NCBI GenBank assembly: GCA_951812925.1
Contig: OX638371.1
Location: forward strand, 3,100,001-3,164,000
DNA: 64,000 bases
From: Calliopum simillimum
Taxonomy: Eukaryota; Arthropoda; Insecta; Diptera; Lauxaniidae
Direction: 5' to 3'
Below the pieces are notes generated by a model. It was not told where the DNA came from and searched no databases. It saw only the letters and a list, made by a program, of their open reading frames with translations. The translations under genes were made by a program, and so were the position numbers. Shown here piece by piece: positions 23,758-36,297 of this stretch (position 1 is its first letter; each line of letters opens with the position of its first letter).

Positions 23758-25324
23758 TTTTTTTGTAGACTGTCTAATATTTTTACTGCAGAGTGCTTAT
23801 ACAAATATTTGTTTCAGAACTATAATCGCATACTCCTGGGCATTTCTACAAAATTGAAAGTTCACCTCAATATTTTTAATTTATTATTTCATATGGTGCA
23901 ATAAAAGTTTCATAAATTCTTGATCCTTCCCATATATTTTAACAAACAGAGCTGATGAAATTTTGAAATCAATAAAATTGGAAACCTTTTCTTGCAGTAT
24001 AGTATAATATATTACAAAAACTTATATTTTAAATTCGACAACTTTCGTTAACAAACAAATAAATAAGTCATCAACAGAACAATTCTTTTATTGGCGTGAT
24101 TTTTGTGTTTGAATTTTTTTTTTTTTTGTATTTTAATCAAAAAGTTTTAAATTAAATTGATTTTTATCTGCATGGTTAAAAGTATTATTTGATTTGCTTA
24201 ATTCTCAGTATTTAATTTTTATTTATGCAGATTTTTTTTTAGCCACGAAATTCAATATTTGCGTACATACCATGGTGTATGTAAAATCCATTATTTTTTA
24301 TAGTGGTTAATGCAAATTGAGTTAATTTTAAATTATTCGCTTGATGTATCATGCATTAGTTACAGTTTTTAAACTCCCATTTAATTAATTAATGACGCAT
24401 AAATTAAACTTATTGGCAATCAATTTTTTAAACCATTTATTTAGGTAATTGGTTTTTTAACATATGCTAAGTAGAAGGTCTGAACATATGAAAAATCTAT
24501 CTCAGCTCAGATAAAAATGATATGCCCAGAACATCACGTTTTGCTAGAACTCATAATGCCCATATATAGGGGGGCCATTCCATTTATTTGTCAGACAACA
24601 ATAAACATTTTTCGAACTTTGACCCGCTGAATACGATTCTACTCAGAGATTGTTTTGAGGTAATTTGAGGGTATGTGAACGTTTCAATAAGAATGATATA
24701 TGTTGCTATCGTTCGCAAAGGAATTGATCAGGTTGTTGAAAAAAGGTCATCGAAGAAAAGAAAACTCTGGGTTATTCCAGTATTTATTTGATGTGAAACC
24801 AACTACTTAAAATGAAAATTATTTTTCTTTTGAAAATATCAAAGAAGCTACTTATTTTCAACAAAAACATAAAGTGACAGCTTATTTATTACCAATGAAA
24901 CATGAGCTAAAACCGCATTTATTTTTGTACAATTTAAGCCATTTAGACTGCTTAGATGTTTTCTTTTCGTAGAAAAAGAAATACAAAAAAAAACTTATTG
25001 CAAAATATATAAATCAAATAAAACCTTCTAAATCGTGAAAACAACGTTTTTGCACAAGTAATTTGAGATGCAAGCCCCCGCCAGCGTTGTCAAGCGTACC
25101 AAATAGGGGGATTACACGAATATAAGATGCCAACATACATAGGAATGTACATATGTATGCTTGTATCTACATATGTTGACAAACAGCCTATGGTAGATTT
25201 AAAGAATTTTCAAAATTAAATTGAATTCTATTTTATGACATTGACTATAAATTGGATTCAGTAGGTACTAGGAATGATTGAAATGAAAATATAGCGCATG
25301 CATATGCGCATAAATATGAGTTTA
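23758..25324. other. No gene recognised; possible relative of element P3
   Basis: AT-rich. The stretch 24840-24940, read on the minus strand, shares AAATGCGGTTTTAGC and a nearby GGTAATAAATAAG-like word with 42046-42090 inside element P3. The similarity is short and could be an old fragment. Confidence 0.35.
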
Positions 25325-26998
25325 CCCAGCAAGCATTTTTGTTATGAAAGTGCCATTTTGTTGATGTGACAAGTTGAGTTATTTTGCTCGGTTAGTCGAG
25401 TCAACTCTTGCCGAGTTACAATGTTACTCGAGCTGTAAAAAAATTCCGAAAGTACTTTGAAAATCCGAAGAAATAACCGCGGCGAGTTTTTTGTATAATA
25501 GCCTAACCTTTCTTTAAAAAGTATCGAGAAAACATCGCTTGGTTTTCAATAATCTCTTTGCATTGTTCTCATAAGCTATAAATTTTTCATTTGTCCTAGC
25601 GCTCTGTGCACGTGTATCAAATCTCATTTATGTGCGTTAAATATTTTCGCAGATATGATGAAGTGATTTTTGTGGGGGCGTGATACCCCCACTTTTCCCA
25701 GTACACATTATTTGTCATGTAAATGTACGCTAAATAGTTTCTGAGATATGATGATTTAAATTTTTGGCTCACGGAGGACCTTATATATATACTACTGCGA
25801 TATACTACTTTTTAAATGAGTTCTCCCGTATATTATCGGAAATCTCGATTTTCTCGAAATTTTCAGGAAAACTACCTCCTGACAGCCCCGGATGTCAAAA
25901 TTTTCTAGTTCACCTATTTAATTTTACACGTCAAGGAATATATGTCAACATTTGGTCAGGTAGTTTTTTTTCAAAAAAAAAAAATTTTTTTTTTTCCGTT
26001 TCGGATACTTTAAACCCTCAAGAATAATGTAGAAACCTTCTTTTCCCTCAGATGTTATCGGAAAGTAATTAAAAACTAGTTTCTAGTTTAAAAACTAGTG
26101 TACATTTGTTGTCAAATCGTGCTCTTCTGTCGTAAAAACACGCGTTTGGCAAAAGTCCTATTACTTCCCGACTCGTGCACTTATAATTGCACCAAAAAAC
26201 ATAAAGTACAATACTAAGGTTTTGAAGAAATAATTATAATATGTATTATTGTGTCGATAATATTGATAATTTGTTGTGAAATCTTTAAACGCGTTTTTCT
26301 CAGAACAGTGTTTTTTGAACTGGTACCCACGATTCCGGCTGATCTACTGTACCGATTTACTTCAATTTTTTTTTTAAATGTTTGTAATAGATTTGGCTAC
26401 CTTGGGTACTAGAATCAATACTGTCAATAAATATTTAACAATATTATTAACAAAAAACGAGGTTGAAAATGACCAAAAAATTGGAAATTGCACTACTTGT
26501 TTATTTATCAATATTTTTTTCCAGTTCTAGTACCCAAGATAGCCATTCACATGTACTTTAAAATGCAATTTGTTTTTTGTGTTTCAGATGATCTGAAATC
26601 GAGAAATCGTGGGTACCACATCAAAACCGGCCTACTTCCGGTCGCCCATATCTTCACCGGAAGTCAACGAAAATTGAAAACTTTTTTTTTTTGTTACTTA
26701 AAAATATGTACAATAACATATAAAAACATCAAAAATGTTGAATTAAAATTTATATGAAAAAAAATTGTTTCGCAAAAACGCTACTTCTACCTGACTAGTC
26801 TCTTAAAGAATATGAAAAAATTTAATTTTCGGAAAACTTGTGTCATATAAAGGAAGAAGGAATTATGAAGCAGAATTTTTTTCCGTGTAAAAGGTTTGTT
26901 TCTTAATTTCGCTTAAATCTCGAAAACCCTTCTGAAATAGTCGTAAGTCCTTAGACAAAAATTTGTGAGTTCTGAAAACTTTCCAAATGTTTGCTGGG
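25325..26998. mobile_element. Possible TIR element with CCCAGCAA ends
   Basis: CCCAGCAAGCATTT at 25325 and AAATGTTTGCTGGG ending at 26998 are inverted over 14 bases with one mismatch. No target duplication is evident. It contains an internal inverted repeat (26321-26618) and a GGGGGCGTG-containing patch near 25674. No coding frame is credible. The evidence rests on the short GC-rich ends in AT-rich DNA. Confidence 0.4.
26321..26618. repeat. Inverted repeat, about 95-bp arms
   Basis: Arms 26321-26415 (TGGTACCCACGATT... to GGGTACTAGA) and 26525-26618 (TCTAGTACCC... to ATCGTGGGTACCA) are diverged reverse complements with a spacer of about 110 bases. Confidence 0.7.
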
Positions 26999-29689
26999 CA
27001 TATCTATCTTTGTATTAATTGCAGGTTCACAGCATACTCGCACAACGCAAATGATTTAATTTCTTCCCTGCCAGATTCTGACACATTGAAAGGTATATTA
27101 CGACAAACACACATGAAGCTGCTACACAGAAAAAACGTATGGGAAAAATTTTTGAAATTGTTGTTTTTTTTTGTTTTTTAAAGTGTTACCTTTATTTCTT
27201 CCCAAAAAAGCAACTCATTTCGGTTTCTAATAGTTCTTTGAAACTCTTGGATTCAGACTAAATGGGGCTAATGATCTGATGAGGAAGCACCTCGAATATT
27301 CAATATAAGTAGTACAGGTGCAATAAAAAGGGGTTTTGTAGTCGATGAAGTCACATTTTTTTTCTCATTTCTAAAAATAGATATTAAAATGGGTATTTTT
27401 CGAAAGTGGAATAAGTCCATAAAGGGACAAAAGAAATGCTATAATATGAATTGTTTAAAATTTTGGTAGAAATGAATAAAATAAGACATTGAAAGTTTAC
27501 TTGATGGTTAAATTGACGTTAAGTTTAGGTTAAAAAACCCATTATTATGGTACATAACATTACTTTTATCCCTTTATTAACTTATTCCCTTTTTAAAAGA
27601 ACCCATTCATTTGATCATTAACTTCAAGAATACAAATTCAAACTCAAAATTGATGTGAATTCTCAAATCAAAAGACAACAGCAACATTCAGAGTACAACA
27701 TAAATCTGAAGGATGTCTAAATCTTATCAACTTTTTACTTTGAGTGTATAGAATTGAACTTGCCATATTGTATGTATGTGTGAGTTTCGTTTACGTCGTT
27801 TTGACAGCTGTTGGTTTCCCATGTCAAGTTTGCTGATGTGCTGTTGATGTTTTGTGGCTGCAGCAGTTGTGTTTCTGTTTCTATGAAGGGGTGTTGCTGT
27901 CAGAGTTGCTGCTCCTCCAGCTATTGTTACAGCTATTGTTGTTGTTGTTGCTAACATTTCTAGCTACTAAAATTTGAAATTTTGCAATAACAATACCCTA
28001 ATGTTATGACGTACATACAAACGTCACGAATATCATATGAACAAAACGAATCTGTTGAGTGTTTGATAACAATTGACATAAAATTGATTTTGGTACGAAT
28101 ACACGAGTCAGCAAAGTTTCAAATGTTCTACTGATACCTGCATGATGGCGTACGTATAAAAGCAACAGTTATAGCTAAAGTTGAAGTTTATTATTTAGGG
28201 GATTATCAGTATTTAGCAGAATTCAAGTAAGTACTTCTAAACAAGAGTAAATCATTCTGAATGAATTGAGTCTGTTGCTTAAAACTCATTATATTGTTGC
28301 ATTTAAAGCGTTTAAATTGTCTACATTGTCTATTGTCGATCTTAAAATTGATTAATTTTACTTAGAATCTGTCCTTAATGAAAGCTTAGTCATTAAATGC
28401 CAAAAAAGCTAGTTGCTTTAAGGCGGAAAGTTATTGAAATTGGATATTATTGCAGAATAAATGAAAGTCGTTACAAAAGTAGTTGGGCATTAATTTCGGT
28501 TTAAATTGGAAGAATTCAAGAAACAAAATCTAATTCGAGAATTTCAGTTGACTTTGCTTGTTTATTATCATACAACTTAATACATTTTTGTACCTTTTTA
28601 TTTCAAAAAAGATAAAACTCTTTCTAAACAAGAATTTCTTTTAAAAATGCCAAGTTTTAATTGAATAAATGATTAGAATTTCGAAGTTTTTCAATTAATG
28701 TACACGTGTCGTATGATTAACATTTAATCTCTAATATTTATGAAATGCATGTAACTTGTACAAAATTGTATAGTTAATATCGCAGTAAAGATTAAGTATC
28801 AAAAATCATTAAATTAATCCACCGCATGCATATGGAGTATATTGACAAGCTCCTGCACGCATCGATTCCCAAACATATAATAAAACACTCACAGTGCTAC
28901 AGAGTATGATGTTTTGGCAAACTCTGCCTGATTGATTAATGATCAATTTTGGTTGATGTTGAATTACAATTTACATTGGCACAAAATGGCACAAAATTAC
29001 ATTTGCATACTTCTAGGTACATTCGCATATATACGAGTATGATAGGCTGGCATTTGAATTATTGTATAAACACACTCAAATTAATGGATTCTGTGTATGG
29101 ATGTGATGACATTGGTGCATGTATTCTGTAATTAAATTAGCATTTGTATAACTAATGTAGGGAGTTAACAGCTAAATAGCATCAATACGTTTAGGTGGTA
29201 CATAAAAATAAAAAATGAGGCTGAAGATGACGGATGATTAATGTGTACATGAGTAAAAAATGACAGAGTTTTGAAACATTTGCTATATTTTGATATTCAT
29301 TTTTTTAAAAATAACTTAAAGTTAACCAAAACTCCGGAGGAATAGCTCAAAAAATCTAAATTTTTTGTAAAAAATAAGAAGTCGGAATGTAAAAAATGTC
29401 AAAATTATCAAAACCGCTAAAAAATGTTGAAAATTTTAAAGATGTTGAAATTTGTCCAAAAATTGTGCAAATTTCGAGAAATGTTACTCAATATTAGAAT
29501 GGTCGAGAAAAAGTGAAATGTTGAAAAATCAAAATTTCAAAAAATTTTAAAATATCCGGGTGAATCTCCGAAAAATGTACCAAAACTTAGCTTATTTCGT
29601 CTCCTCCTATTTTTTAATTTTTACTAATTGAAGGTAAAGAGTATGATATCCTTAAATTCAGGAACCTTTTTGAAAAGTGAGCTTTCAGG
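26999..29689. other. No gene recognised; weak promoter-like patch
   Basis: Contains a (GTT)n/(GCT)n microsatellite-rich patch at about 27840-27955. Near 28155 there is TATAAAAG, with TCAGT at 28206 and a GTAAGT splice-donor-like word at 28227. The TATA-to-TCAGT distance (about 50 bases) is too long for a canonical insect core promoter, so I do not call a gene. Confidence 0.35.
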
Positions 29690-30657
29690 GTTGCCATACG
29701 ATTTTTTTTAAAGTTTCGCACAAATAGGTACATTTAAGAAATTAAAATAAAATTTAAGACCTAAAACGCCTAAATAAACAAACATACATTTTTAGGGTTG
29801 CCACATGTTTAATTTAAATTTTTGACTGCAACCGAAACGACATATGGTTTAAGCAAAACTAACAAAAAAAAAAAAAAAAAAAAAAACCCGGTAACAATTT
29901 TAAAAAAGTTTATCTGAGCGTTTCTAAACCAAAACATTTTAATTTAGTCAAAACAAATAATCAAAAATAACCAGGTGCTGACCCTTCAAATTTATGTTGG
30001 AGCTTCGCGAGGTTTATTGACAGCCTCTGATCATAGAAAGGAAAATTAGTTCAACACGTGTAATGAATCAATCAATAAACAACAATCTCTCGTAAGAAAA
30101 CCATTCTCCCAAAGTAAATTTGACGGGAAAATGACAAAATATTGCGAAAACCGTAATATCATAATGAAAATAGCAATTACTTTTAAAAAACTTGAAACTG
30201 GTGGGTAGGCACTCTAATTGTCTATTGATTTAAATATTTAAAGATAAAAGAATATGTATAGTAATATAAAAAAGACTTATAGGAAGATTGACACACCTAT
30301 GCGTTCCTTATAAAATTTTTAAACTTTTTTTTAAAGAAACGCACTAAAACTCATTATAGGAAAACCAAAATTGACTAAGCTGAAAATGAACTGAGTCTTC
30401 GCTTTCTCTTCACTAAATATCTAAAAAAATTACAGTTAGAATAAGAAAAACTGATCACAGATAGTCTAAAATGACGGACCAACTTCTATGTATAAAAGAA
30501 ATTTTTTCAAAGAGTTTCAACAAAAAAACAGTAACTAAAATATGGTTACACATATACAAACAAAGACCTTAAAATTTTTATTTAAAAATAACGTAATATG
30601 CGAAACGGACAAATTTAGTACACTAACAAGTGGTTAGGGACAGCAGGGAGAATGAAT
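29690..30657 (-). repeat. Dispersed repeat family B, inverted copy
   Basis: Reverse-complement match of 21594-22512, including the GGAGAATG end at about 30655 and the AGGGTTGCCATA end at 29691. It carries an extra A26-type tract near 29861-29886. The two family B copies lie about 7.2 kb apart in inverted orientation. Confidence 0.75.
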
Positions 30658-30719
30658 TTTTAATACTTTATACTATAATTTTATAGTTAAAATATCTAGA
30701 ATTATTTCTTTATTTAGTA

Positions 30720-31946
30720 GGGGAATGTCGTATAGGTTGGGACGGGTTTTGTTTTTGGTCAGTGGTTTTGAAACGGATGGAAAAATTGTTAATTTAAATA
30801 AACCAATAAAAAGGTATGGTTATCGGCTACAACTTTTTTATAGAAAGTTATTTGATACCGTGATGAAGTCAAAAGTTATAGCCATTTTAATGAAGACAAC
30901 TTTTTTTGCCGAAAAAAAATTTACCGTATAAGTTGGGACACTTTCAAAAATCACAAAGTGAGCCAAAAAGTTAAGTTATTCTGCATGATATTATTTTTAT
31001 TAGAACATTTATTGAAACTTCATGTTTCAAAGAAACAATTTGGGTAAAAATATATCATTCCGCCTAATATGATTCGCAGTTTGTACAGGTGAAGAAACTG
31101 TTCCGCATATTTTATATTTAAGGTACTTCCTGTGCGAGACACAAGATACCATCAACGGATTGGCGTGCAAAGCAACTCGTTTAACCAGCTTTAACAATGC
31201 ATCGTCATCAATGGTTGAAATGTCTTTAATTTTATCATTCACTTTTTGGGTATACCTCGCCAAACTGCTTTTTGGAATTTTATAAGCTTTTCTGGTGCTT
31301 CGAATGCCTTAGCCAGTTTTATTTCCTTGATCTCTGCGACCAGTGCATTGAAATCGGTAATTCCACGACCGGTTTTTCGTGCGTTAGTGAACTTGCCAAA
31401 CTCATGGCACATAAATGCGTCACAATCTTCAAAAATTCATTAATAAATGCTTTTTAACTATCATAAATACAATTGCATTCATCAAATATTGTAAAAATAT
31501 AATTTAAATGGTATCGCAATGCCTTGGAATAAAAAAAAGTGCTGTCCCAACTTATACGACATGAGTGTCCCAACCTTTACAAAGTTGCCATTTCGTGAAA
31601 GCCCAAAAATAATATTTCCACAACAATACATTTCAATTACTCCTTCACGCAATGAAAATACACTGAATACAAGACACATTGAACACACTTACATTTAATA
31701 ATTGGTTTAAATTCGACAAATTACGAACACGCAGAAACTATCGAAAATATCTTTTTGATATGACGATTTACTCTTTGTTTGGAATGGACATAATCAACAA
31801 GAGTTCTTCGATCTTTTGCACATGAAACGTTAGGTTATAAACAGACTTTACTTCGACAGTTGAAACATAAGTGTCACCAGTATCGAAAATTCAAGAAAAA
31901 CGGCTGTCCCAACTTATACGGCGTCCCAACCTATACGACATTCCAC
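30720..31946. mobile_element. Pogo-like TIR transposon (element P2)
   Basis: The TIRs read GGGGAATGTCGTATAGGTTG on the left and the same with one mismatch on the right, flanked by TA (30718-30719 and 31947-31948). The word TATARGTTGGGACA or its reverse complement is found near 30731, 30926, 31543, 31565 (shortened), 31904 and 31922. The layout of tip copies plus paired internal copies matches P1, P3 and P4. A broken minus-strand frame of unknown identity lies inside. Assignment to the pogo-like group is by architecture and TA target only. Confidence 0.75.
31027..31436 (-). pseudogene. Broken minus-strand ORF of unknown function in P2
   Basis: Two minus-strand frames overlap by 25 bases. The first (31436-31239) encodes a charged stretch including EIKEIKLAKAFEAPEKLIKF. 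The second (31263-31027) includes VNDKIKDISTIDDDALLKLV. Joined by one frameshift they would read as a coherent, helix-rich soluble polypeptide of about 140 residues with codon and residue use unlike random AT-rich DNA. I do not recognise the family. It could be a transposase fragment or a captured gene piece. Confidence 0.35.
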
Positions 31947-32150
31947 TATTATATAATTAAAATATCAAATTTTAAATTTAAACATTGTTTTGTGCCCCGG
32001 GACATTGAATGGTACATTTTTCGGAGAATCACCCATTCATAAATATGAGAAAAGTTTAAAAACTTTGAAGAAATTGTATTTACTTACACACAAAAAAAAA
32101 AAAAAAAAACTGGCAATAAGTCGGCTTCGTAACATGGCAAGGATGGTGCA

Positions 32151-32214
32151 TTGGTCTAGCGACTGGCACTGCAATTGAGAGTTATACCAACCATGACGTC
32201 CTCGGTTCAACTTC
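32151..32214 (+). repeat. tRNA-like segment
   Basis: TTGGTCTAGCGACTGG (A-box-like, 32151) and CGGTTCAACTTC (B-box-like, about 32203-32214) lie at a spacing of about 50 bases, preceded by an A19 run (32091-32109). It is not a canonical tRNA gene. No surrounding inverted repeat was found for this copy. Confidence 0.4.
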
Positions 32215-32229
32215 TGCCCAGACCAAACA

Positions 32230-33840
32230 CAAAGTTTTTCAGCTTGCAATTTTTCAATTGAAATTAATTTAGTAAAATAAAAATAATTATAATTACATCA
32301 AAAATAGTCTGATGAGTCATTGTGACGAAAGATGAAACATATCTCACTAAAGCCGTTTTTTTGATCTGTTCCTTAAATTGTTATAATTATGCGTTAGAAA
32401 AAGCATTGATCAATTTAAGTATATGAAAATCGATCTTTGCAAATAAATGACTAAAAAAATTTGTTTTGAAATCGAAAAATGTTGAATATATCGAAAAATT
32501 AGATAAACTAGAATCGCCCAACAGTCAAAATTTTACCACAAATGTATCAAATAATTTAGGTACAATGACAAATGTGAAACGAAAAGAATGCAAAAAGCAT
32601 GAAGTCAGTGTCAGTCAGCTTTTTGTCTTTCTCTTCGTTCTGTATCCTCTTTTCAGCTCTGTGTGATCGTGTATTTGGTCGTTGTTAATATTGAAAAAGT
32701 TGCATTTAATTTTATCTGGCCTTATGGCAAAATATTGAAATAATTTTAACTTTGTGCACATTTACACATAAATACCTTTCTAATGGTGTATAATTCAAAG
32801 TCGTGCTCCATTTCTAACATAGTAAAAAAGGCTGGACAAATATTTGTCTTCCGTATTAATATATGTATGTATGTATTCTCCTTTAACTCCTAGGAGGAGC
32901 ATAGGGCCAAAAAATATATAGATATCAGCAAACATTGAAAGTGCTTAATATTTCACATAATTAGAGGAGAACATGCATTGAAAAGATCGAAAAGATTTTA
33001 AAATGGAGGTTATCTGCTTTAGACCAGGCAGAAGTTTGACTTTTACAGTTCAATAAATTTCAAGTATTCTTAATATACGACACTTTTTCTTGTGAATATT
33101 TAGTAACTATTTTTCATTCTCAAAGCAGGAAATGTTGCTGACATCAAACTGTCATCTCATGGTAGAAAATTAATGAAATGCAACACAAATTTTGTTTAAC
33201 CTGCGCTCTAACTCCCGGTATTATACGTACACTACACATGCTGGTACCCTACAATTGCTCACAGTATCTCTACAACTTGTTAGTTAAATATTAAAACATA
33301 AAACATTTTCTACATGACATGTCTTCCCTGAGGCTGTCGCTTAGTAAAGGAGCACATCTTTTTTTATCATTTTGTTGTTTTAATTGTTTTTTTGTTATTT
33401 TCACTGATTTATTGTAACATATACGCCATGTTTTTACTATTTATGTTTTACTTATTTATGATTTTGCTGCAATTGTTGCTTTCAACAAAAGTTGAGCACT
33501 GAAAGTAAAATATTTTCAAAAGCCTAAAAATATGCTTTGCAAATTGTTAACAAAAGGCATTGATTGCGTACGCTGAAAATACTATAATTTGCATTGCATA
33601 CTTTTTGGCGCATAATTTTTAAACTTTGACAGGGGATGTTGTTTAAAACAACTCAATTTCAGTTAGTATTTTTTTCCATGTTCTACGCCTTATACGAAAG
33701 ATTTCATTTATGTTGATGCTATTGTTGTTATTGTTTTTGTTGTTGTTATTAAAAGCGCAACATTTCAAAATTTTTACATTTTAGAGGCAACGCAACGATG
33801 CAACACGGCGCATTGCACTCGATGCTGCTGCACAATAGTA
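32230..33840. other. No gene recognised
   Basis: AT-rich. Small trinucleotide (GTT) tracts near 33725-33750. Nothing coding was identified. Confidence 0.45.
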
Positions 33841-33854
33841 TGCAACTAACATAC

Positions 33855-34125
33855 GTACACACACACACACAAATAATATGTATGAAGACTAACAACGACT
33901 ACGCGCCACAAAGTATGCAACAAGAATTTAGGTCGCTATTCATGTCTTTCAGAGAGCGCGCGTAGAACTTTCATGAAAATAGAAATGAACGACATTACAG
34001 AATACCGAAAAAAAAAATAAGAAATGAAAGAATTTTTACTGCAAAGTACAACAACAGCGAAAATGTCAACGTACGCTTACAACAACAACAACAATAGCAA
34101 CAATAATAATAACAACAGCATCAAC
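33855..34125. repeat. Microsatellite-rich stretch
   Basis: Includes a (CA)n tract at about 33859-33871 and a (CAA)n/(AAT)n tract at about 34079-34118. Such tracts are common in higher-fly intergenic DNA. Confidence 0.8.
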
Positions 34126-34216
34126 TACAATGAATTACAAAAGAAATGAAAAGTGAAGCATCCTTTTTACATGTTTTCATTTTCGGTGGTGTACACTGAC
34201 TGGTGTACTGTCAAAA

Positions 34217-34231
34217 GGGGGGGGGGGGGGG
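34217..34231. repeat. G15 homopolymer
   Basis: A run of 15 G, followed by AAGGG, in strongly AT-rich DNA. It is a potential quadruplex-forming tract or a sequencing/assembly weak point. Confidence 0.9.
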
Positions 34232-35033
34232 AAGGGTGCAGAGTGTGAGAGGTTATATCACTGCTATTCTGCTTTACTTGTTGTTATTATCAACATCTCT
34301 CAAAGGTATGCGCCTGCTGGCACCTACTTTGAAAATAAAGCCATTTTTGTGCCTCAGACGATGTTGTTTCCTTTGTTGGCTTTTACGGTTCCTTTAAAGC
34401 GTTATCTTTATTTTCTTGCTTTAACCTGCTGCTGCTTTTGTTGCGCCATGTAAATATTTGATATTTTTGGTTTTTCCTTGTAATGTTGCCGTTTATTATA
34501 GTTGCTACAGTTTCTGTTGTTGTTGTTCTTGTTTTTCCAAAATGGCTTCCTCAAGTGCGTGGTAATGTCTTTTAAAGGTTTCTTCGGGTTTTGTTTTAAT
34601 TACAGCTAACGTTTTGTAAATTTTGTGCCATAAATTTTGGAATATTTCATTTTGGAATTTGTGAAAAAAGTGCAAGAAGCAGGAAGTGGTAGAAAAGTTT
34701 TTTTTTTTTTTAATATTTAAGAAAAGCAAAACTTTTGTTTTTAAAGTCAAACAATTTATTGCTTCATGTAGTTTTGCTTGAAATGTTATTGTTTTCAATG
34801 GCAGCCAGTTGTGAAATTTTACATTTTTATAGAGCATTCAACAGTTAACAAAAATCACCAGGAAAAAGGCAACTTAGTTATATCACAGTGAAGTTTAAGT
34901 CAATTGAAGCGATAGTTCAACATGGTGTATGAGTGATATTTCAAATGATTCAATTTTAATATATACTTAGTTGTAAAATTTTTGAGTTAATTTTACTCCC
35001 GCTGCAGCTCTTTTTTTAGATAACATATGCATG
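34232..35033. other. No gene recognised
   Basis: AT-rich with scattered (GTT)n. A 110-codon open frame on the minus strand has no recognisable features and is probably chance. Confidence 0.4.
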
Positions 35034-35035
35034 TA

Positions 35036-35379
35036 AAGGGTGTTTTTTTAAGCCTGATAGAACGTGAAATTGTAAAAAATAGTACAAAAAATTAAATTTT
35101 GATGGAATTTTTTTATTTGTTAAGTATACTCTGGCAAATCATCATTAATAAATAGACTCACATGACATACCGCCAGTAGTGCTCAAAAAAGTGGCCCAAA
35201 ATTGGTCGTCCAGACTGCGCTTCGCCAATAACAGCAGTGGTGCCCATATGCTCGAAATCATTTTAAAATGTTAATGCCATGTATCGATCTTTCCAATAAA
35301 AAAAATGTTTTATAGCAATTTAATTTTTTGTGTTATTTTTTTCAATTCCAAGTTCTATCGGGCTTAAAAAAACACCCTT
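35036..35379 (-). mobile_element. Mariner/Tc1-type MITE (GGGTGTTTTTTTAAG ends)
   Basis: 344 bases with inverted ends AAGGGTGTTTTTTTAAGCC and a GATAGAAC continuation on both sides, flanked by TA (35034-35035 and 35380-35381). GGGTGTTTTTT ends with a TA target are typical of a widespread fly mariner-like group (family knowledge). On the minus strand the interior reads GHFFEHYWRYVM, resembling the C-terminal end of a mariner-type transposase, so this looks like an internally deleted copy. Non-autonomous. Confidence 0.75.
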
Positions 35380-35534
35380 TATATTGAAATCTATATATAA
35401 ATACCTAAACGATTTTTTTCGCACCCGTTTTACTGGCCAACTATTTAACCGAATTTCAATTTCAACAAAAGTTGCCATTAAGACATTTAAAAACTGGATA
35501 AAAATTTCCAATATAAATTTGAAATGTGTTTTTC

Positions 35535-36297
35535 GACACTATCGATGTTTTAGGTGTTATTTGGTATTTTTGGACTTTTACCGATAATTTAGTAATTTTT
35601 CAATACTTTTGAACCACTACCGATATTTCAGATGTTTAATACTTTTGGACTTTTACCGATATTACAGGCACTTTTGGATAATTCCAGGCTTTCACCGATA
35701 TTTTAGATGTTTTTCAATAATTTTGGACTTTTACCGATAGTTTAGATGTTTTTCGATACTTTTGGACCTTTACCGATAGTTTAGATGTTCTTCGATAATT
35801 TTGGACTTTTACCAAAAGTTTAAATGTTTTTCGATACTTTTTACTTTTACCGGTAGTTTAGATTTTTTCGATACTTTTGGACTTTTACCGATAGTTTAGA
35901 TGTTTTTCGATAATTTTGGACTTTAACCGATATTACAGGTGCTTTTCAATACTTCCGGTCTTTTACCAATAATTTAGAAATTTTTCAATACTTTTAAACC
36001 TCTACCGATATTTTAGATGTTTTTCGATACTTTTGGACTTTTACCGATTGTTTATATGGTTTTCGATACTTTTGGACTTTTACCGATATTACAGGCACTT
36101 TTGGATAATTCCGGACTTTTGCCGATAGTTTAGATGTTTTTCGATACTTTTTACTTTTATCGGTAGCTTAGATGTTTTTCGATACTTTTGGACTTTTACT
36201 TTTACCTTTACCGATAATTTAGGAGTTTTTCAATACTTTTGGGCTCTTACCGATATTTTAGATATTTTTTGATATTTTTGGACTTCAACCGATTGTA
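35535..36297. repeat. 39-bp minisatellite, about 19 copies
   Basis: Degenerate tandem units of 39 bases built on TTTTTCGATACTTTTGGAC and TTTTACCGATAGTTTAGATG. Some units have short deletions or TATTACAGG variants. About 760 bases in all. Confidence 0.9.

Noticed and set aside
27727..27957. 76-codon minus-strand frame rich in Thr/Ala
   Set aside because: It reflects a GTT/GCT trinucleotide tract. No domain or splice context.
35535..36297. CRISPR-like array
   Set aside because: The 39-base units are contiguous with no unique spacers, and the genome is eukaryotic. It is a minisatellite.
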